From Variovorax paradoxus (GTDB lineage: Bacteria; Pseudomonadota; Gammaproteobacteria; Burkholderiales; Burkholderiaceae_C), in assembly GCF_030811855.1 (NCBI RefSeq), contig NZ_JAUSRN010000003.1:124001-188000 (forward strand): 64,000 nt of DNA, read 5' to 3'. Position numbers and translations under genes: made by a program. Position 1 is the first letter of the stretch. Every line of letters starts with the position of its first letter. Below are positions 33,995-42,069 of this stretch, one piece after another. The notes beneath the pieces are model-generated. The model saw only the letters and a list, made by a program, of their open reading frames with translations, ran no database searches and was not told the origin of the DNA.

Positions 33995-35200
33995 ATGACC
34001 AACCAAGCCTTCATCTGCGACGCAGTCCGCACCCCCTTCGGCCGCTACGGCGGATCGCTCAGCAGCGTGCGTGCCGACGACCTCGGCGCCGTGCCGCTGC
34101 GCGCACTCATGGAACGCAACAAGAACGTCGACTGGCAAGCCGTGGGCGACGTGCTCTACGGCTGCGCCAACCAGGCCGGCGAAGACAACCGCAACGTCGC
34201 GCGCATGTCGGCGCTGCTCGCGGGCCTGCCGCTCGAACTGGGCGGCGCCACCATCAACCGCCTCTGCGGCTCCGGCCTCGATGCGGTGGGCACGGCCGCC
34301 CGCGCCATCCGCGCCGGTGAAGCCGGCCTCATGATCGCCGGCGGCGTCGAAAGCATGAGCCGCGCGCCTTTCGTCATGCCCAAGGCCGAGACCGCCTTCA
34401 GCCGCAACAACGCCGTGTACGACACCACCATCGGCTGGCGCTTCGTCAACAAGCTCATGAAGGCGCAGTACGGCGTCGACTCCATGCCCGAGACGGCCGA
34501 GAACGTGGCCACCGACTACAAGATCGAGCGCGAGGCGCAAGACCTGATGGCGCTCAACTCGCAGCTGCGTGCTGTGGCATCGCAGAAGTCCGGCTTCTTC
34601 GATGCCGAGATCGTGCCTGTGAGCGTGCCGCAGAAAAAGGGCGATGCCATCATCGTCAACAAGGACGAGCACCCGCGCGAGACCAGCTTTGAATCGCTCG
34701 CCAAGCTCAAGGGCGTGGTGCGCCCCGACGGCACCGTGACGGCCGGCAATGCCAGCGGCGTGAACGACGGCGCCTGCGCACTGCTGCTGGCCGACGAAGC
34801 CAGCGCCGCCAAGCATGGCTTGTCGCCGCGCGCCCGCGTGGTTGGCATGGCCACCGCCGGCGTCGCGCCGCGCGTGATGGGCATCGGCCCCGCACCCGCC
34901 ACGCAAAAGGTGTTGGCCCTCACCGGTCTCACCATCGACCAGATCGACGTGATCGAACTCAACGAAGCCTTTGCGGCCCAAGGCCTTGCCGTGCTGCGCC
35001 TGCTGGGCCTCCAGGACAACGACCCGCGCGTCAACATCAACGGCGGCGCCATCGCACTCGGCCATCCGCTCGGCGCCAGCGGTGCGCGCCTGGCCACCAC
35101 CGCCGTGAACCAGCTGCACAAGGGCGGCGGCCGCTATGCGCTGTGCACCATGTGCATTGGCGTGGGGCAGGGCATTGCGGTGATCCTGGAACGGGTCTGA
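33995..35200 (+). CDS. pcaF: 3-oxoadipyl-CoA thiolase
   Basis: 401 residues, full-length thiolase. The acylated cysteine is Cys91 in RLCGSGLDA. The other catalytic residues are in ALGHPLGASGAR (His) and CTMCIGVGQG (Cys), and ELNEAFAAQ is present. The start FICDAVRTPFGRYGG is typical of PcaF. It cleaves 3-oxoadipyl-CoA to succinyl-CoA and acetyl-CoA, completing the beta-ketoadipate pathway begun by pcaHG 18 kb away. pcaB, pcaC and pcaD are not in the window. Confidence 0.92.
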   Translation: MTNQAFICDAVRTPFGRYGGSLSSVRADDLGAVPLRALMERNKNVDWQAVGDVLYGCANQAGEDNRNVARMSALLAGLPLELGGATINRLCGSGLDAVGTAARAIRAGEAGLMIAGGVESMSRAPFVMPKAETAFSRNNAVYDTTIGWRFVNKLMKAQYGVDSMPETAENVATDYKIEREAQDLMALNSQLRAVASQKSGFFDAEIVPVSVPQKKGDAIIVNKDEHPRETSFESLAKLKGVVRPDGTVTAGNASGVNDGACALLLADEASAAKHGLSPRARVVGMATAGVAPRVMGIGPAPATQKVLALTGLTIDQIDVIELNEAFAAQGLAVLRLLGLQDNDPRVNINGGAIALGHPLGASGARLATTAVNQLHKGGGRYALCTMCIGVGQGIAVILERV

Positions 35201-35274
35201 GAACCGCGCCGGGCGCGGCCTGCTGCCCGGCCTATTGACTCCATCGAGACAGGGCGCACACACCCGCCTCGTGC

Positions 35275-35320
35275 AACGTAGTGTGTCGATTTCCAGCCTC
35301 GACACAGAGGCATACGCGAT
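35275..35320. promoter_or_regulatory. Bipartite motif, copy 1 (upstream of thioredoxin-like gene)
   Basis: AACGTAGTGTGTCGATTTC, about 8 variable bases, then GACACAGAGGCATACGC. Matches copy 2 at 36899-36944 at about 35 of 46 positions with no gaps. It starts about 128 bp before the thioredoxin-like gene. The GTGTGT and ACACA parts make a loose inverted repeat. Confidence 0.6.
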
Positions 35321-35402
35321 GTGCGCCGGGGGCTCGATGGGCGGAAAACAATCCGCTCGTCGTCCACCAGCGCTCATTGCGCATCGCACCGAGGAAATCA
35401 CC

Positions 35403-35987
35403 ATGAAGCTCTCCCGCCTTGCCATTGGTGCGGCCATTGCCGCGTCGGTGGCTGCATTGACTTTTGCCGCACCGCCGATGGGCGGTGACACGCCCGCGGG
35501 CGCTGCGCGCGCTGCGCCGGAGTTCCAGGGCATCGACACCTGGCTCAATTCGCCGCCCCTCAAGCTCGAAGCGTTGCGCGGGCAGGTAGTGCTGGTCGAC
35601 TTCTGGACCTACACGTGCATCAACTGCCTCAACCATCTGCCGCACGTGAAGGAGTGGCACGAGAAGTACAAGGACAAGGGCCTGACCGTGGTGGGTGTGC
35701 ACACGCCGGAGTTCGCGTTCGAGAAATCGACCAAGAACGTGAAGGACGCGATTCAGCGCCTGCAGATCAAGCATGCGGTGGCGCAAGACAACAGCTACGG
35801 AACCTGGAAGGCCTTCAGCAACCAGTACTGGCCCGCGGTGTACCTGATCGACAAACAGGGGCGCATCGTCTATTCGCACTTCGGCGAAGGCAGCTACGGC
35901 ACCACCGAGAAGAAGATCCAGGCGCTGCTTGCGGAGCCTTCGACGGCAACCGCAACCACCGCCGCGCCGAGCGGGAACCTCAAATGA
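35403..35987 (+). CDS. Thioredoxin-like (TlpA/DipZ-type) periplasmic protein
   Basis: 194 residues. Signal peptide (MKLSRLAIGAAIAASVAALT), then a thioredoxin fold with redox pair CINC (Cys72/Cys75) in DFWTYTCINCLNHLP, GVHTPEFAFEKSTKNV and the cis-proline region YWPAVYLIDKQG. It is a close paralogue of the thioredoxin domain of the DipZ protein at 38870. It probably passes reducing or oxidising equivalents to periplasmic thiols. The frame is open upstream, but the signal peptide fixes the start. It shares an upstream motif with the Ohr/kinase/DipZ genes. Confidence 0.85.
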   Translation: MKLSRLAIGAAIAASVAALTFAAPPMGGDTPAGAARAAPEFQGIDTWLNSPPLKLEALRGQVVLVDFWTYTCINCLNHLPHVKEWHEKYKDKGLTVVGVHTPEFAFEKSTKNVKDAIQRLQIKHAVAQDNSYGTWKAFSNQYWPAVYLIDKQGRIVYSHFGEGSYGTTEKKIQALLAEPSTATATTAAPSGNLK

Positions 35988-36133
35988 AGAAGCTCTGGTT
36001 CGCGCTGCTGTTCTTTGCCGGGGGTGTGGCGCACGAGGTGCGCAACCCGACCAGCTGCCAGTGCATCGCGTCGATCAGTCCAGCGCCTCGACGGCCGAAG
36101 CGAGCACGTAGCCTTCGCTGCGCACGGTCTTGA
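35984..36133 (+). CDS. Short coupled reading frame (49 aa), possible truncated gene
   Basis: Begins MKKLWFALLFFAGGVAHEV, a plausible signal peptide, and its ATG overlaps the stop of the thioredoxin-like gene (ATGA coupling). It then becomes a Cys- and Arg-rich tail (TSCQCIAS, RRPKRARSLRC) that overlaps the 3' end of the convergent regulator gene by about 59 bp. It could be a real small exported protein, a truncated remnant or chance. No family recognised. Confidence 0.3.
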   Translation: MKKLWFALLFFAGGVAHEVRNPTSCQCIASISPAPRRPKRARSLRCARS

Positions 36134-36815
36134 TGTAGCGGGGCTCGCGCGCATCGTCACGCAGGCGCTGGCGCAGCCGACTCACGAGCAGGTCGATCGA
36201 GCGCTCGAAGAGCTCGGCTTCACGGCCCTGGGTCAGGCTTAGCAATTGGTCGCGGCTCAGCACCTTTTGCGGGTGGTCCAGAAACACGCGCAGCAGCCGG
36301 TACTCGGCCCCGCTCAGCGCCACCATCACCCCGCTGTCGTCGATCAGGTGGCGCGCCACCGTGTCGACCTGCCATTCGCCGAACCCCAGTTTTTGCGCAG
36401 GCTCGGTAGCGCCCATGTTCGGGGGCAGCATGCGCGTGCGGCGCATCACGGCACGAATGCGCGCGAGCAGCTCGCGCGCTGAAAACGGCTTGGCCAGGTA
36501 ATCGTCGGCACCCATCTCCAGGCCCAGGATGCGATCGGCTTCCTCGCTGCGCGCGGTCAGCATGAGGATGGGTGTTGCCTTGTACTTGCCGGTGCGCAGG
36601 TCGCGGCAGAGTGTGAGCCCGTCTTCGCCGGGCAGCATCAGGTCCAGGATGATCAGGTCGAACGGGCCCGATTCCTCCAGCGCCGCACGCATGTGCCGGC
36701 CGGTAGGCACCGCGACCACGCGCAAGCCGTTCTTCACCAGGTAAGTCGTGAGCAGTTCGCGAATCTCCCGATCGTCGTCAACGATGAGGATGTGGTCAGA
36801 AGTCTTGGGCGTCAT
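36075..36815 (-). CDS. OmpR-family response regulator
   Basis: 246 residues. Receiver domain 1-125 with acidic pocket Asp13/Asp14, phosphoacceptor Asp58 (LIILDLMLPGEDG) and KPF lysine in DDYLAKPFSARELL. The C-terminal winged helix is of OmpR type (LSGAEYRLLRVFLDHP, SIDLLVSRLRQRL, IKTVRSEGYVL). MTPKTSDHILIVDDD at 36815 is the natural start; an upstream frame crosses the promoter motif. Divergent from the Ohr gene; the histidine kinase at 37466 is the probable partner. Confidence 0.9.
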   Translation of the reverse strand: MTPKTSDHILIVDDDREIRELLTTYLVKNGLRVVAVPTGRHMRAALEESGPFDLIILDLMLPGEDGLTLCRDLRTGKYKATPILMLTARSEEADRILGLEMGADDYLAKPFSARELLARIRAVMRRTRMLPPNMGATEPAQKLGFGEWQVDTVARHLIDDSGVMVALSGAEYRLLRVFLDHPQKVLSRDQLLSLTQGREAELFERSIDLLVSRLRQRLRDDAREPRYIKTVRSEGYVLASAVEALD

Positions 36816-36898
36816 GGCAGTGGGCAGCAGGGTGTGGCGCGGGGGGCGTCCGCAGCCGGAATGTAGCGCCCCCGGCGCGAGAGGAACGCGGACCGTGA

Positions 36899-36944
36899 AA
36901 CGTAGTGTGTGGATTTCTTTCGCAGATACACAGGCATACGCAAT
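36899..36944. promoter_or_regulatory. Bipartite motif, copy 2 (between response regulator and Ohr genes)
   Basis: AACGTAGTGTGTGGATTTC then ACACAGGCATACGC, aligned without gaps to copy 1 at 35275-35320. It lies in the 200-bp divergent gap, about 117 bp before the Ohr start and 84 bp before the regulator start, so it could serve both. Confidence 0.6.
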
Positions 36945-37015
36945 CTGGGTTGGCAAGGCAGGCGCGGCTCAACAATCCGTCCGTTCTCCAATCCACCACT
37001 CCCCAAGGAATGACC

Positions 37016-37435
37016 ATGTCTCGCATCGAAAAGGTTCTCTACACCGGCAAGACCCACACCTCGTCGGGCGGCCGCGACGGCGAAGCGCGCAGCTCCGATG
37101 GCCGGCTCGACATCAAGCTCTCGTCACCCGGCAGCGCGGGCAGCGGCACCAATCCCGAGCAGCTCTTTGCCGCTGGCTGGTCGGCCTGCTTCATCGGCGC
37201 CATGGGCAAGGCGGCCGGCAAGATGAAGGTCACGCTGCCGCCCGACCTGGCCGTGGATGCCGAGGTCGATCTTGGTACTGCGGGCACCGAGTATTTCCTG
37301 CAGGCGCGCCTGAACGTGAGCCTGCCCGGCCTGGACCGCGAAGTGGCCAAGGCACTGACCGACGCGGCGCACCAGACCTGCCCATACTCCAAGGCCACCC
37401 GCGGCAACATCGACGTTGCCATCCACCTGGTGTGA
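37016..37435 (+). CDS. ohr: Organic hydroperoxide resistance protein (Ohr/OsmC family)
   Basis: 139 residues, normal for Ohr. Peroxidatic Cys58 in GWSACFIGAM and resolving Cys122 in HQTCPYSKATRGN are both present, as is NPEQLFAAGWSACF. The CPYS-ATRGN form is Ohr rather than OsmC. It reduces organic peroxides with lipoyl or thiol donors. AAGGA at 37005 fits the ATG at 37016 better than the overlapping one at 37010. No OhrR gene is adjacent; instead a two-component pair flanks it. Confidence 0.88.
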   Translation: MSRIEKVLYTGKTHTSSGGRDGEARSSDGRLDIKLSSPGSAGSGTNPEQLFAAGWSACFIGAMGKAAGKMKVTLPPDLAVDAEVDLGTAGTEYFLQARLNVSLPGLDREVAKALTDAAHQTCPYSKATRGNIDVAIHLV

Positions 37436-37465
37436 GCCAGCGGTTTTCATAGACAAAAGGTGCCC

Positions 37466-38842
37466 ATGTCCACTCCCGCGAATGCTTCCGCGAACCCCGC
37501 CGGTGCTGGCGATGTGGGCCCGGGCGCCCGAGGCTGGCGCCGGCTGCTTCCAGCCTCGCTGTTCTCCCGCGTGACGCTGATCATCGTGGTGGGGCTGGCG
37601 GTCGCGCAGCTTCTTACCTTTGCGGCCATCCGCTACGAGCGGAACATGGCGCTTCGCGAGCTGATGATGATCGGCATCGAGCGCGACATCGCAAGCTCGG
37701 TCGCCATCCTCGACCGCCTGCCCGCGGCGGAACGCGCCGGCTGGCTCGACCGGCTGGCGCGGCGCAACTACCGCTTCGTGCTGGGCGGCAGCGCAGAGGG
37801 CGCGGAGCCCGGCTCGCAGCCTTCGCGGCAATTTGCCGCGGCCATCGTCGATGCGATGCGCCCGTTCGAAATCGTCAAGGTCGGCGAGGTGGCCTGGCCG
37901 CCCGAGGGCCTGCAGATCCAGGTGCGCCTGAGCGACGGGTCTTCGGTAGTAGTTCATGCCATGCGCGTGGGCATGCCGGTGTCGGGCTGGGTCATGTGGG
38001 TGCTGGTCGTTCAGCTGCTGGTGCTGGCCGTTTGCGCCTGGTATGCGGTTCGGCTGGTCACGCGGCCGCTCGCGCAGCTGTCCGCCGCGGCCGACGACCT
38101 GGGGCCCGATCTCAAGGCGCAGAGCCTCGCTGAAGAAGGCCCGACCGAAGTGGCGCATGCGGCGCGCGCCTTCAACGCCATGCAGCAGCGCATTGCGGGC
38201 TACATGGCGGAGCGGGTCGAGATTCTCGCCGCCATTTCGCACGACCTCCAGACGCCGATCACGCGCATGCGGCTGCGTACCGACCTGATGGACAACGAGC
38301 ACGACCGCGAAAAATTCCGGCAGGACCTCGATGCCATGCACTCGCTGGTGCGCGAGGGCGTGACCTATGCGCGCACGCTGCACGGTGCCACCGAGCCGCC
38401 GCTGCGCATCGATGCGGATGCGCTGCTGGAAAGCATGGTGGCCGACTACGAAGACGTGGGCCGGCAAGTGCGGCTCGAAGGCAAGGCAGGCGCGCCCATC
38501 GTGAGCCGCCCCAACGCGCTGCGCAGGATCTTGATGAATCTGATCGACAACGCGTTGAAGTTCGGCAGCGACGTGCGCTTGCGCGTGAATGCCGAAGGCG
38601 GGCGACTGGTGCTGAGCGTGCTCGACAACGGGCCGGGCATTCCGCCCGATGAGCTGGAGGCGGTGCTCAAGCCCTTCTACCGGGTCGAGAGCTCGCGCAA
38701 CCGCAGCACCGGCGGCACCGGGCTGGGCCTGGCCATTGCGCACCAGTTGGCGATGGCCATGGGCGCCGAACTCACGCTGCACAACCGCGCTGAAGGCGGG
38801 CTGGAGGCGCGGCTCGCGCTGTCCACCGCGCCCACTCGCTGA
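37466..38842 (+). CDS. Sensor histidine kinase (EnvZ/RstB-like architecture)
   Basis: 458 residues. Membrane segment 1 about 36-56 (VTLIIVVGLAVAQLLTFAAI), periplasmic domain about 57-172, segment 2 about 174-196 (WVMWVLVVQLLVLAVCAWYA), HAMP, phosphoacceptor His259 in AAISHDLQTP, and the ATP lid (LMNLIDNALKFG, LDNGPGIPPDE, GGTGLGLAIAHQLA). ATG at 37466 follows AAAGG; a GTG two codons earlier is the alternative. Starts 30 bp after ohr and 27 bp before dipZ, so it probably senses thiol or peroxide stress through the divergent regulator. Confidence 0.88.
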   Translation: MSTPANASANPAGAGDVGPGARGWRRLLPASLFSRVTLIIVVGLAVAQLLTFAAIRYERNMALRELMMIGIERDIASSVAILDRLPAAERAGWLDRLARRNYRFVLGGSAEGAEPGSQPSRQFAAAIVDAMRPFEIVKVGEVAWPPEGLQIQVRLSDGSSVVVHAMRVGMPVSGWVMWVLVVQLLVLAVCAWYAVRLVTRPLAQLSAAADDLGPDLKAQSLAEEGPTEVAHAARAFNAMQQRIAGYMAERVEILAAISHDLQTPITRMRLRTDLMDNEHDREKFRQDLDAMHSLVREGVTYARTLHGATEPPLRIDADALLESMVADYEDVGRQVRLEGKAGAPIVSRPNALRRILMNLIDNALKFGSDVRLRVNAEGGRLVLSVLDNGPGIPPDELEAVLKPFYRVESSRNRSTGGTGLGLAIAHQLAMAMGAELTLHNRAEGGLEARLALSTAPTR

Positions 38843-38869
38843 ATTCATCCGTCACGAACGACCGACATC

Positions 38870-40696
38870 ATGCTCATCCTTCTCGTTGCCTACTTGGGCG
38901 GGGTGCTCACCATCCTGAGCCCCTGCATCCTGCCGGTGCTGCCTTTCGTGTTTGCGCGCGCCGACCGCCCGTTTCGCTCGCACGGCCTGCCCATGTTGCT
39001 GGGCATGGCGCTGGCCTTTGCCGCGGTGGCCACGCTGGCCGCGGTGGGTGGCGGCTGGATCGTCACGCTCAACGAGTACGGGCGCTACGCCGCCCTGGCC
39101 GTGCTCGCGCTGTTCGGCGTGACGCTGCTGTTTCCGGCTGTCGCCGATCGCATGACCCGGCCGCTGGTGGCGCTGGGGCTGCGCATGTCCGAGCCGCGCG
39201 GCAATGCGGGCGAGGGCGCGGGTACCGCTTCAATCTTCTCGCCGCTGTTGCTGGGCGTGGGCACGGGCCTGCTGTGGGCGCCGTGCGCGGGCCCGATCCT
39301 CGGCCTGATCCTGACCGGCGCCGCGCTCAATGGCGCAAGCGTGGGGACCTCGCTGCTGCTGTTCGCCTACGCCGCCGGTGCCTGCACCTCGCTTGCGGCC
39401 GCGCTGCTCTTCGGCGGACGGTTGTTCGCGGCCATGAAGCGCTCGCTGCATGCCGGCGAATGGATGCGGCGCGCCGCGGGCGCCGCCGTGCTGGTGGGCG
39501 TTGGCGCCATCGCGCTGGGGCTGGACACCGGGCTGCTCGCACGCCTGTCGGTGGGCACCACGTCGCAGCTCGAGCAGGCGTTGGTGGAAAAGATCAAGGA
39601 AAGCAACAAGCCGCAGCCGCCGCGCGAAGCGCACGCTGAACCGGTCGCGCTGCGCGAAGACACCGACCTGGTGCGGGTGTCGGAACAAGAAGTCCGCCCG
39701 GCCGCAGCGCCTGCGCGCGAGCTCAAGGTCGAAGGCAACTTTCCTTCACTTGCCGGCGCCACCGAATGGATCAACAGCACGCCGCTGACGCCAGAATCAT
39801 TGCGCGGCAAGGTAGTGCTGATCGACTTCTGGACCTATTCGTGCATCAACTGCCTGCGCACGCTGCCCTATGTTCGCGCCTGGGCCGAGAAGTACCGGGA
39901 TGCCGGCCTCGTGGTCATCGGCGTGCACACGCCGGAGTTCGCGTTCGAAAAGCGTTCGGCCAACGTGCGCAAGGCCGCGAAGGACCTGGGCATCGACTTT
40001 CCCGTCGCCATGGACAACGACTACGCGATCTGGCGCGGCTTCGACAACCGCGCCTGGCCCGCGTTCTACTTCATCGATGCAGAGGGCCGCATCCGCCATC
40101 ACCAGTTCGGCGAGAACCGCTACGACAAGGCCGAACTGGTCATCCAGCAGCTGTTGGCCGAGGCGGGACAGAAGATCCGCGTCGCCGACGGACTGGTGAC
40201 GCCGCTGGGGCAGGGGACCCAGGCCGCACCCGGTGCCCAGCCTGCGCTGTCCGGTGAGACCTACCTCGGCCACGAGCGTGCGCACGGCTTTGCATCGCCC
40301 GGCGGCATCGTGCGGGACCAGGCGAAGGTCTACCAACCAGCGTCTTCATCGCTGCGCATCAACCAATGGGCGATAGCCGGCGACTGGACCGTGGAGGCCG
40401 AGCGCGCCGTGCTGAACGGTGTCGGCGGGCGGATTGCCTATCGCTTTCAGGCGCGCGACTTGCATCTGGTGCTTGGGCCCGCAGCCAATGGCAAGCCGGT
40501 GCGCTTCAGGGTACTGGTCGATGGAAAGCCGCCGCTTGCGGATCATGGCTCGGATACCGATGCAGAGGGCCATGGGGTGATCGATGCCCAGAAGCTGTAT
40601 CAGCTGGTGCGCCAGGCGGGCGGCGCGAAGGACCGTCTGTTCGAAATCGAATTTCTCGACGCCGGCGCGCAGGCCTATGCGTTCACCTTTGGGTGA
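38870..40696 (+). CDS. dipZ: DipZ: CcdA-like membrane domain fused to thioredoxin and C-terminal domain
   Basis: 608 residues. A CcdA/DsbD-like membrane domain, residues 1-220 with about six segments and cysteines in SPCILPVLP (Cys19) and APCAGP. Then a periplasmic thioredoxin domain with CINC (Cys325/Cys328) and a C-terminal beta-rich domain from about 450 (GETYLGHERAHGF, VNEF-less end FTFG). It carries electrons from cytoplasmic thioredoxin to periplasmic acceptors, here plausibly the thioredoxin-like protein at 35403. Last gene of ohr-kinase-dipZ. Confidence 0.88.
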   Translation: MLILLVAYLGGVLTILSPCILPVLPFVFARADRPFRSHGLPMLLGMALAFAAVATLAAVGGGWIVTLNEYGRYAALAVLALFGVTLLFPAVADRMTRPLVALGLRMSEPRGNAGEGAGTASIFSPLLLGVGTGLLWAPCAGPILGLILTGAALNGASVGTSLLLFAYAAGACTSLAAALLFGGRLFAAMKRSLHAGEWMRRAAGAAVLVGVGAIALGLDTGLLARLSVGTTSQLEQALVEKIKESNKPQPPREAHAEPVALREDTDLVRVSEQEVRPAAAPARELKVEGNFPSLAGATEWINSTPLTPESLRGKVVLIDFWTYSCINCLRTLPYVRAWAEKYRDAGLVVIGVHTPEFAFEKRSANVRKAAKDLGIDFPVAMDNDYAIWRGFDNRAWPAFYFIDAEGRIRHHQFGENRYDKAELVIQQLLAEAGQKIRVADGLVTPLGQGTQAAPGAQPALSGETYLGHERAHGFASPGGIVRDQAKVYQPASSSLRINQWAIAGDWTVEAERAVLNGVGGRIAYRFQARDLHLVLGPAANGKPVRFRVLVDGKPPLADHGSDTDAEGHGVIDAQKLYQLVRQAGGAKDRLFEIEFLDAGAQAYAFTFG

Positions 40697-40727
40697 ATGA
40701 GTTCCACGAAGGGCACGGACCGCGAGG

Positions 40728-40979
40728 TCAGGCCGCCCAGGCGTTCAGCGACAGTCGTCGCAGCATGTCGGTCTGGCGGGACTCTTCGGCGTCTCGCAGG
40801 CTCTTGGCCGCGCGGGCGGCCACGTAGGCCACATACATCGTTTCGATGGCTTTGCCCCACTCCTGCATCTTCTGGGAAACGGCGCTGGCGGTGGACGTCG
40901 GCGTGTCTTCGTTCGGACAGGCGGGTACCTCGAAACCAGCTTTGCTGAGGATGGTGGCTTTCTGAAGAATGGTGAGCAT
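40728..40979 (-). CDS. Hypothetical protein (83 aa)
   Basis: 83 residues starting MLTILQKATILSKAG. A central helix (EWGKAIETMYVAYVAARAAKSL) precedes a charged tail (DAEESRQTDMLRRL). An AGAGG box suits this start better than an ATG 33 bp upstream. No recognised family, signal peptide or membrane helix. Convergent with dipZ. Confidence 0.5.
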   Translation of the reverse strand: MLTILQKATILSKAGFEVPACPNEDTPTSTASAVSQKMQEWGKAIETMYVAYVAARAAKSLRDAEESRQTDMLRRLSLNAWAA

Positions 40980-41121
40980 GCGACTGGCCTCTGGATCTCT
41001 TTGTATGAGCATCAGGTTAGCTTCAGCGCAAAAGCCGTGCCATCAGCCGCATGACGTATGCGCGTGTCAGCAAAAGGCTATCTCCCTGGACGGCTGGCGG
41101 CCGCTTTCTAGTCCTTATGCC

Positions 41122-42069
41122 TTAGGGGGAGGGCGATCCGGCATGCTGCCAGACCAGCGTGGCGGCGGTCAGGTCTTCGAGCGCGCTGCCCACGGCCTTG
41201 AACACGGTGCGCTCCTCGCGGTCCGTGCGGCCGCTTCGTTCGCCCCGGCAGAGTGCGGCCAGCGTGCCCTGCACCGCATCGGCGCGCAGCGTGCCGGCCG
41301 CGATGGCATCGAGCAGTTCGCCGGCCTTCTGCAGCGCCTCCGGGGTATCGATGAAAGTGCGGGCATCCTCGAAACAGCGTGTATCGGCCTCGCGCATGGC
41401 GGGCGTGAAGCTGCCGATCAGGTCCAGGTGCGAGCCCGGAGCGAGCCACTCGCCGCAAACGAGCGGCGAGGTGGCCAGCGTGGCGCAGCTCACGATGTCG
41501 GCCTCGCGAACGGCCGCCTCCAGGTTCGGGGTCGCTTGCGCGTTGAATCCTTCGGCGCGCCATTGCGCGGCCAATGCTTCGGCGCCATCTGGCCGGTGGT
41601 TCCACACACGCACCTCGTCGATGGGGCGCACGCTGGCATGCGCGGCGGGCAGCAGCCGGGCAATGCGGCCGCTGCCCAGCACCAGCAGGCGACGAGCATC
41701 GGTCCGTGCCAGGAACGAGGCGCCCAGCGCCGACGCGGCGGCCGTGCGGCGCGCGGTGAGTTCGTTGCCGTCCATCATGGCGAGCGGCACCCCGGTGTGC
41801 GCGTCGTACAGCACATAGGTGGCGTGCAGGCCGGGCAGGCCGCGCGCGCTGTTGCCGGGAAAGACGTTGATGGTCTTGATGCCCAGAAAGCCCGCGTCGC
41901 TCCACGCCGGCATGATGAGTACCGTGCCCTTGTCTGCGCCGGCCGTCTCGATGCTGTGCACATGGCGCGGCGGTACGTGCGCCTCGGCCGCGAAGGCGGC
42001 GTGCAGCGCGGGCACGAGCCGTGCAAAGGCCAACGGCTCGCGCGTGGCGGTTTCGTCGAAGTGCTTCAT
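41122..42069 (-). CDS. Ornithine cyclodeaminase / mu-crystallin family enzyme
   Basis: 315 residues. NAD(P)-binding core with LLVLGSGRIARLL, substrate loop LGIKTINVFPGN and MMDGNELTARRTAAASALGA, the family signature. Members include ornithine cyclodeaminase and pyrroline/piperideine-2-carboxylate reductases; the substrate cannot be set. Its start overlaps the stop of the alpha/beta-hydrolase gene (4 bp), so the two are coupled. Confidence 0.85.
   Translation of the reverse strand: MKHFDETATREPLAFARLVPALHAAFAAEAHVPPRHVHSIETAGADKGTVLIMPAWSDAGFLGIKTINVFPGNSARGLPGLHATYVLYDAHTGVPLAMMDGNELTARRTAAASALGASFLARTDARRLLVLGSGRIARLLPAAHASVRPIDEVRVWNHRPDGAEALAAQWRAEGFNAQATPNLEAAVREADIVSCATLATSPLVCGEWLAPGSHLDLIGSFTPAMREADTRCFEDARTFIDTPEALQKAGELLDAIAAGTLRADAVQGTLAALCRGERSGRTDREERTVFKAVGSALEDLTAATLVWQHAGSPSP

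Noticed and set aside
36816..37015. Upstream extensions of the response regulator and Ohr genes into the divergent gap
   Set aside because: The extended peptides (for example RSVWISFADTQAYAI) come from the shared bipartite DNA motif, and the family starts with good ribosome binding sites lie inside.
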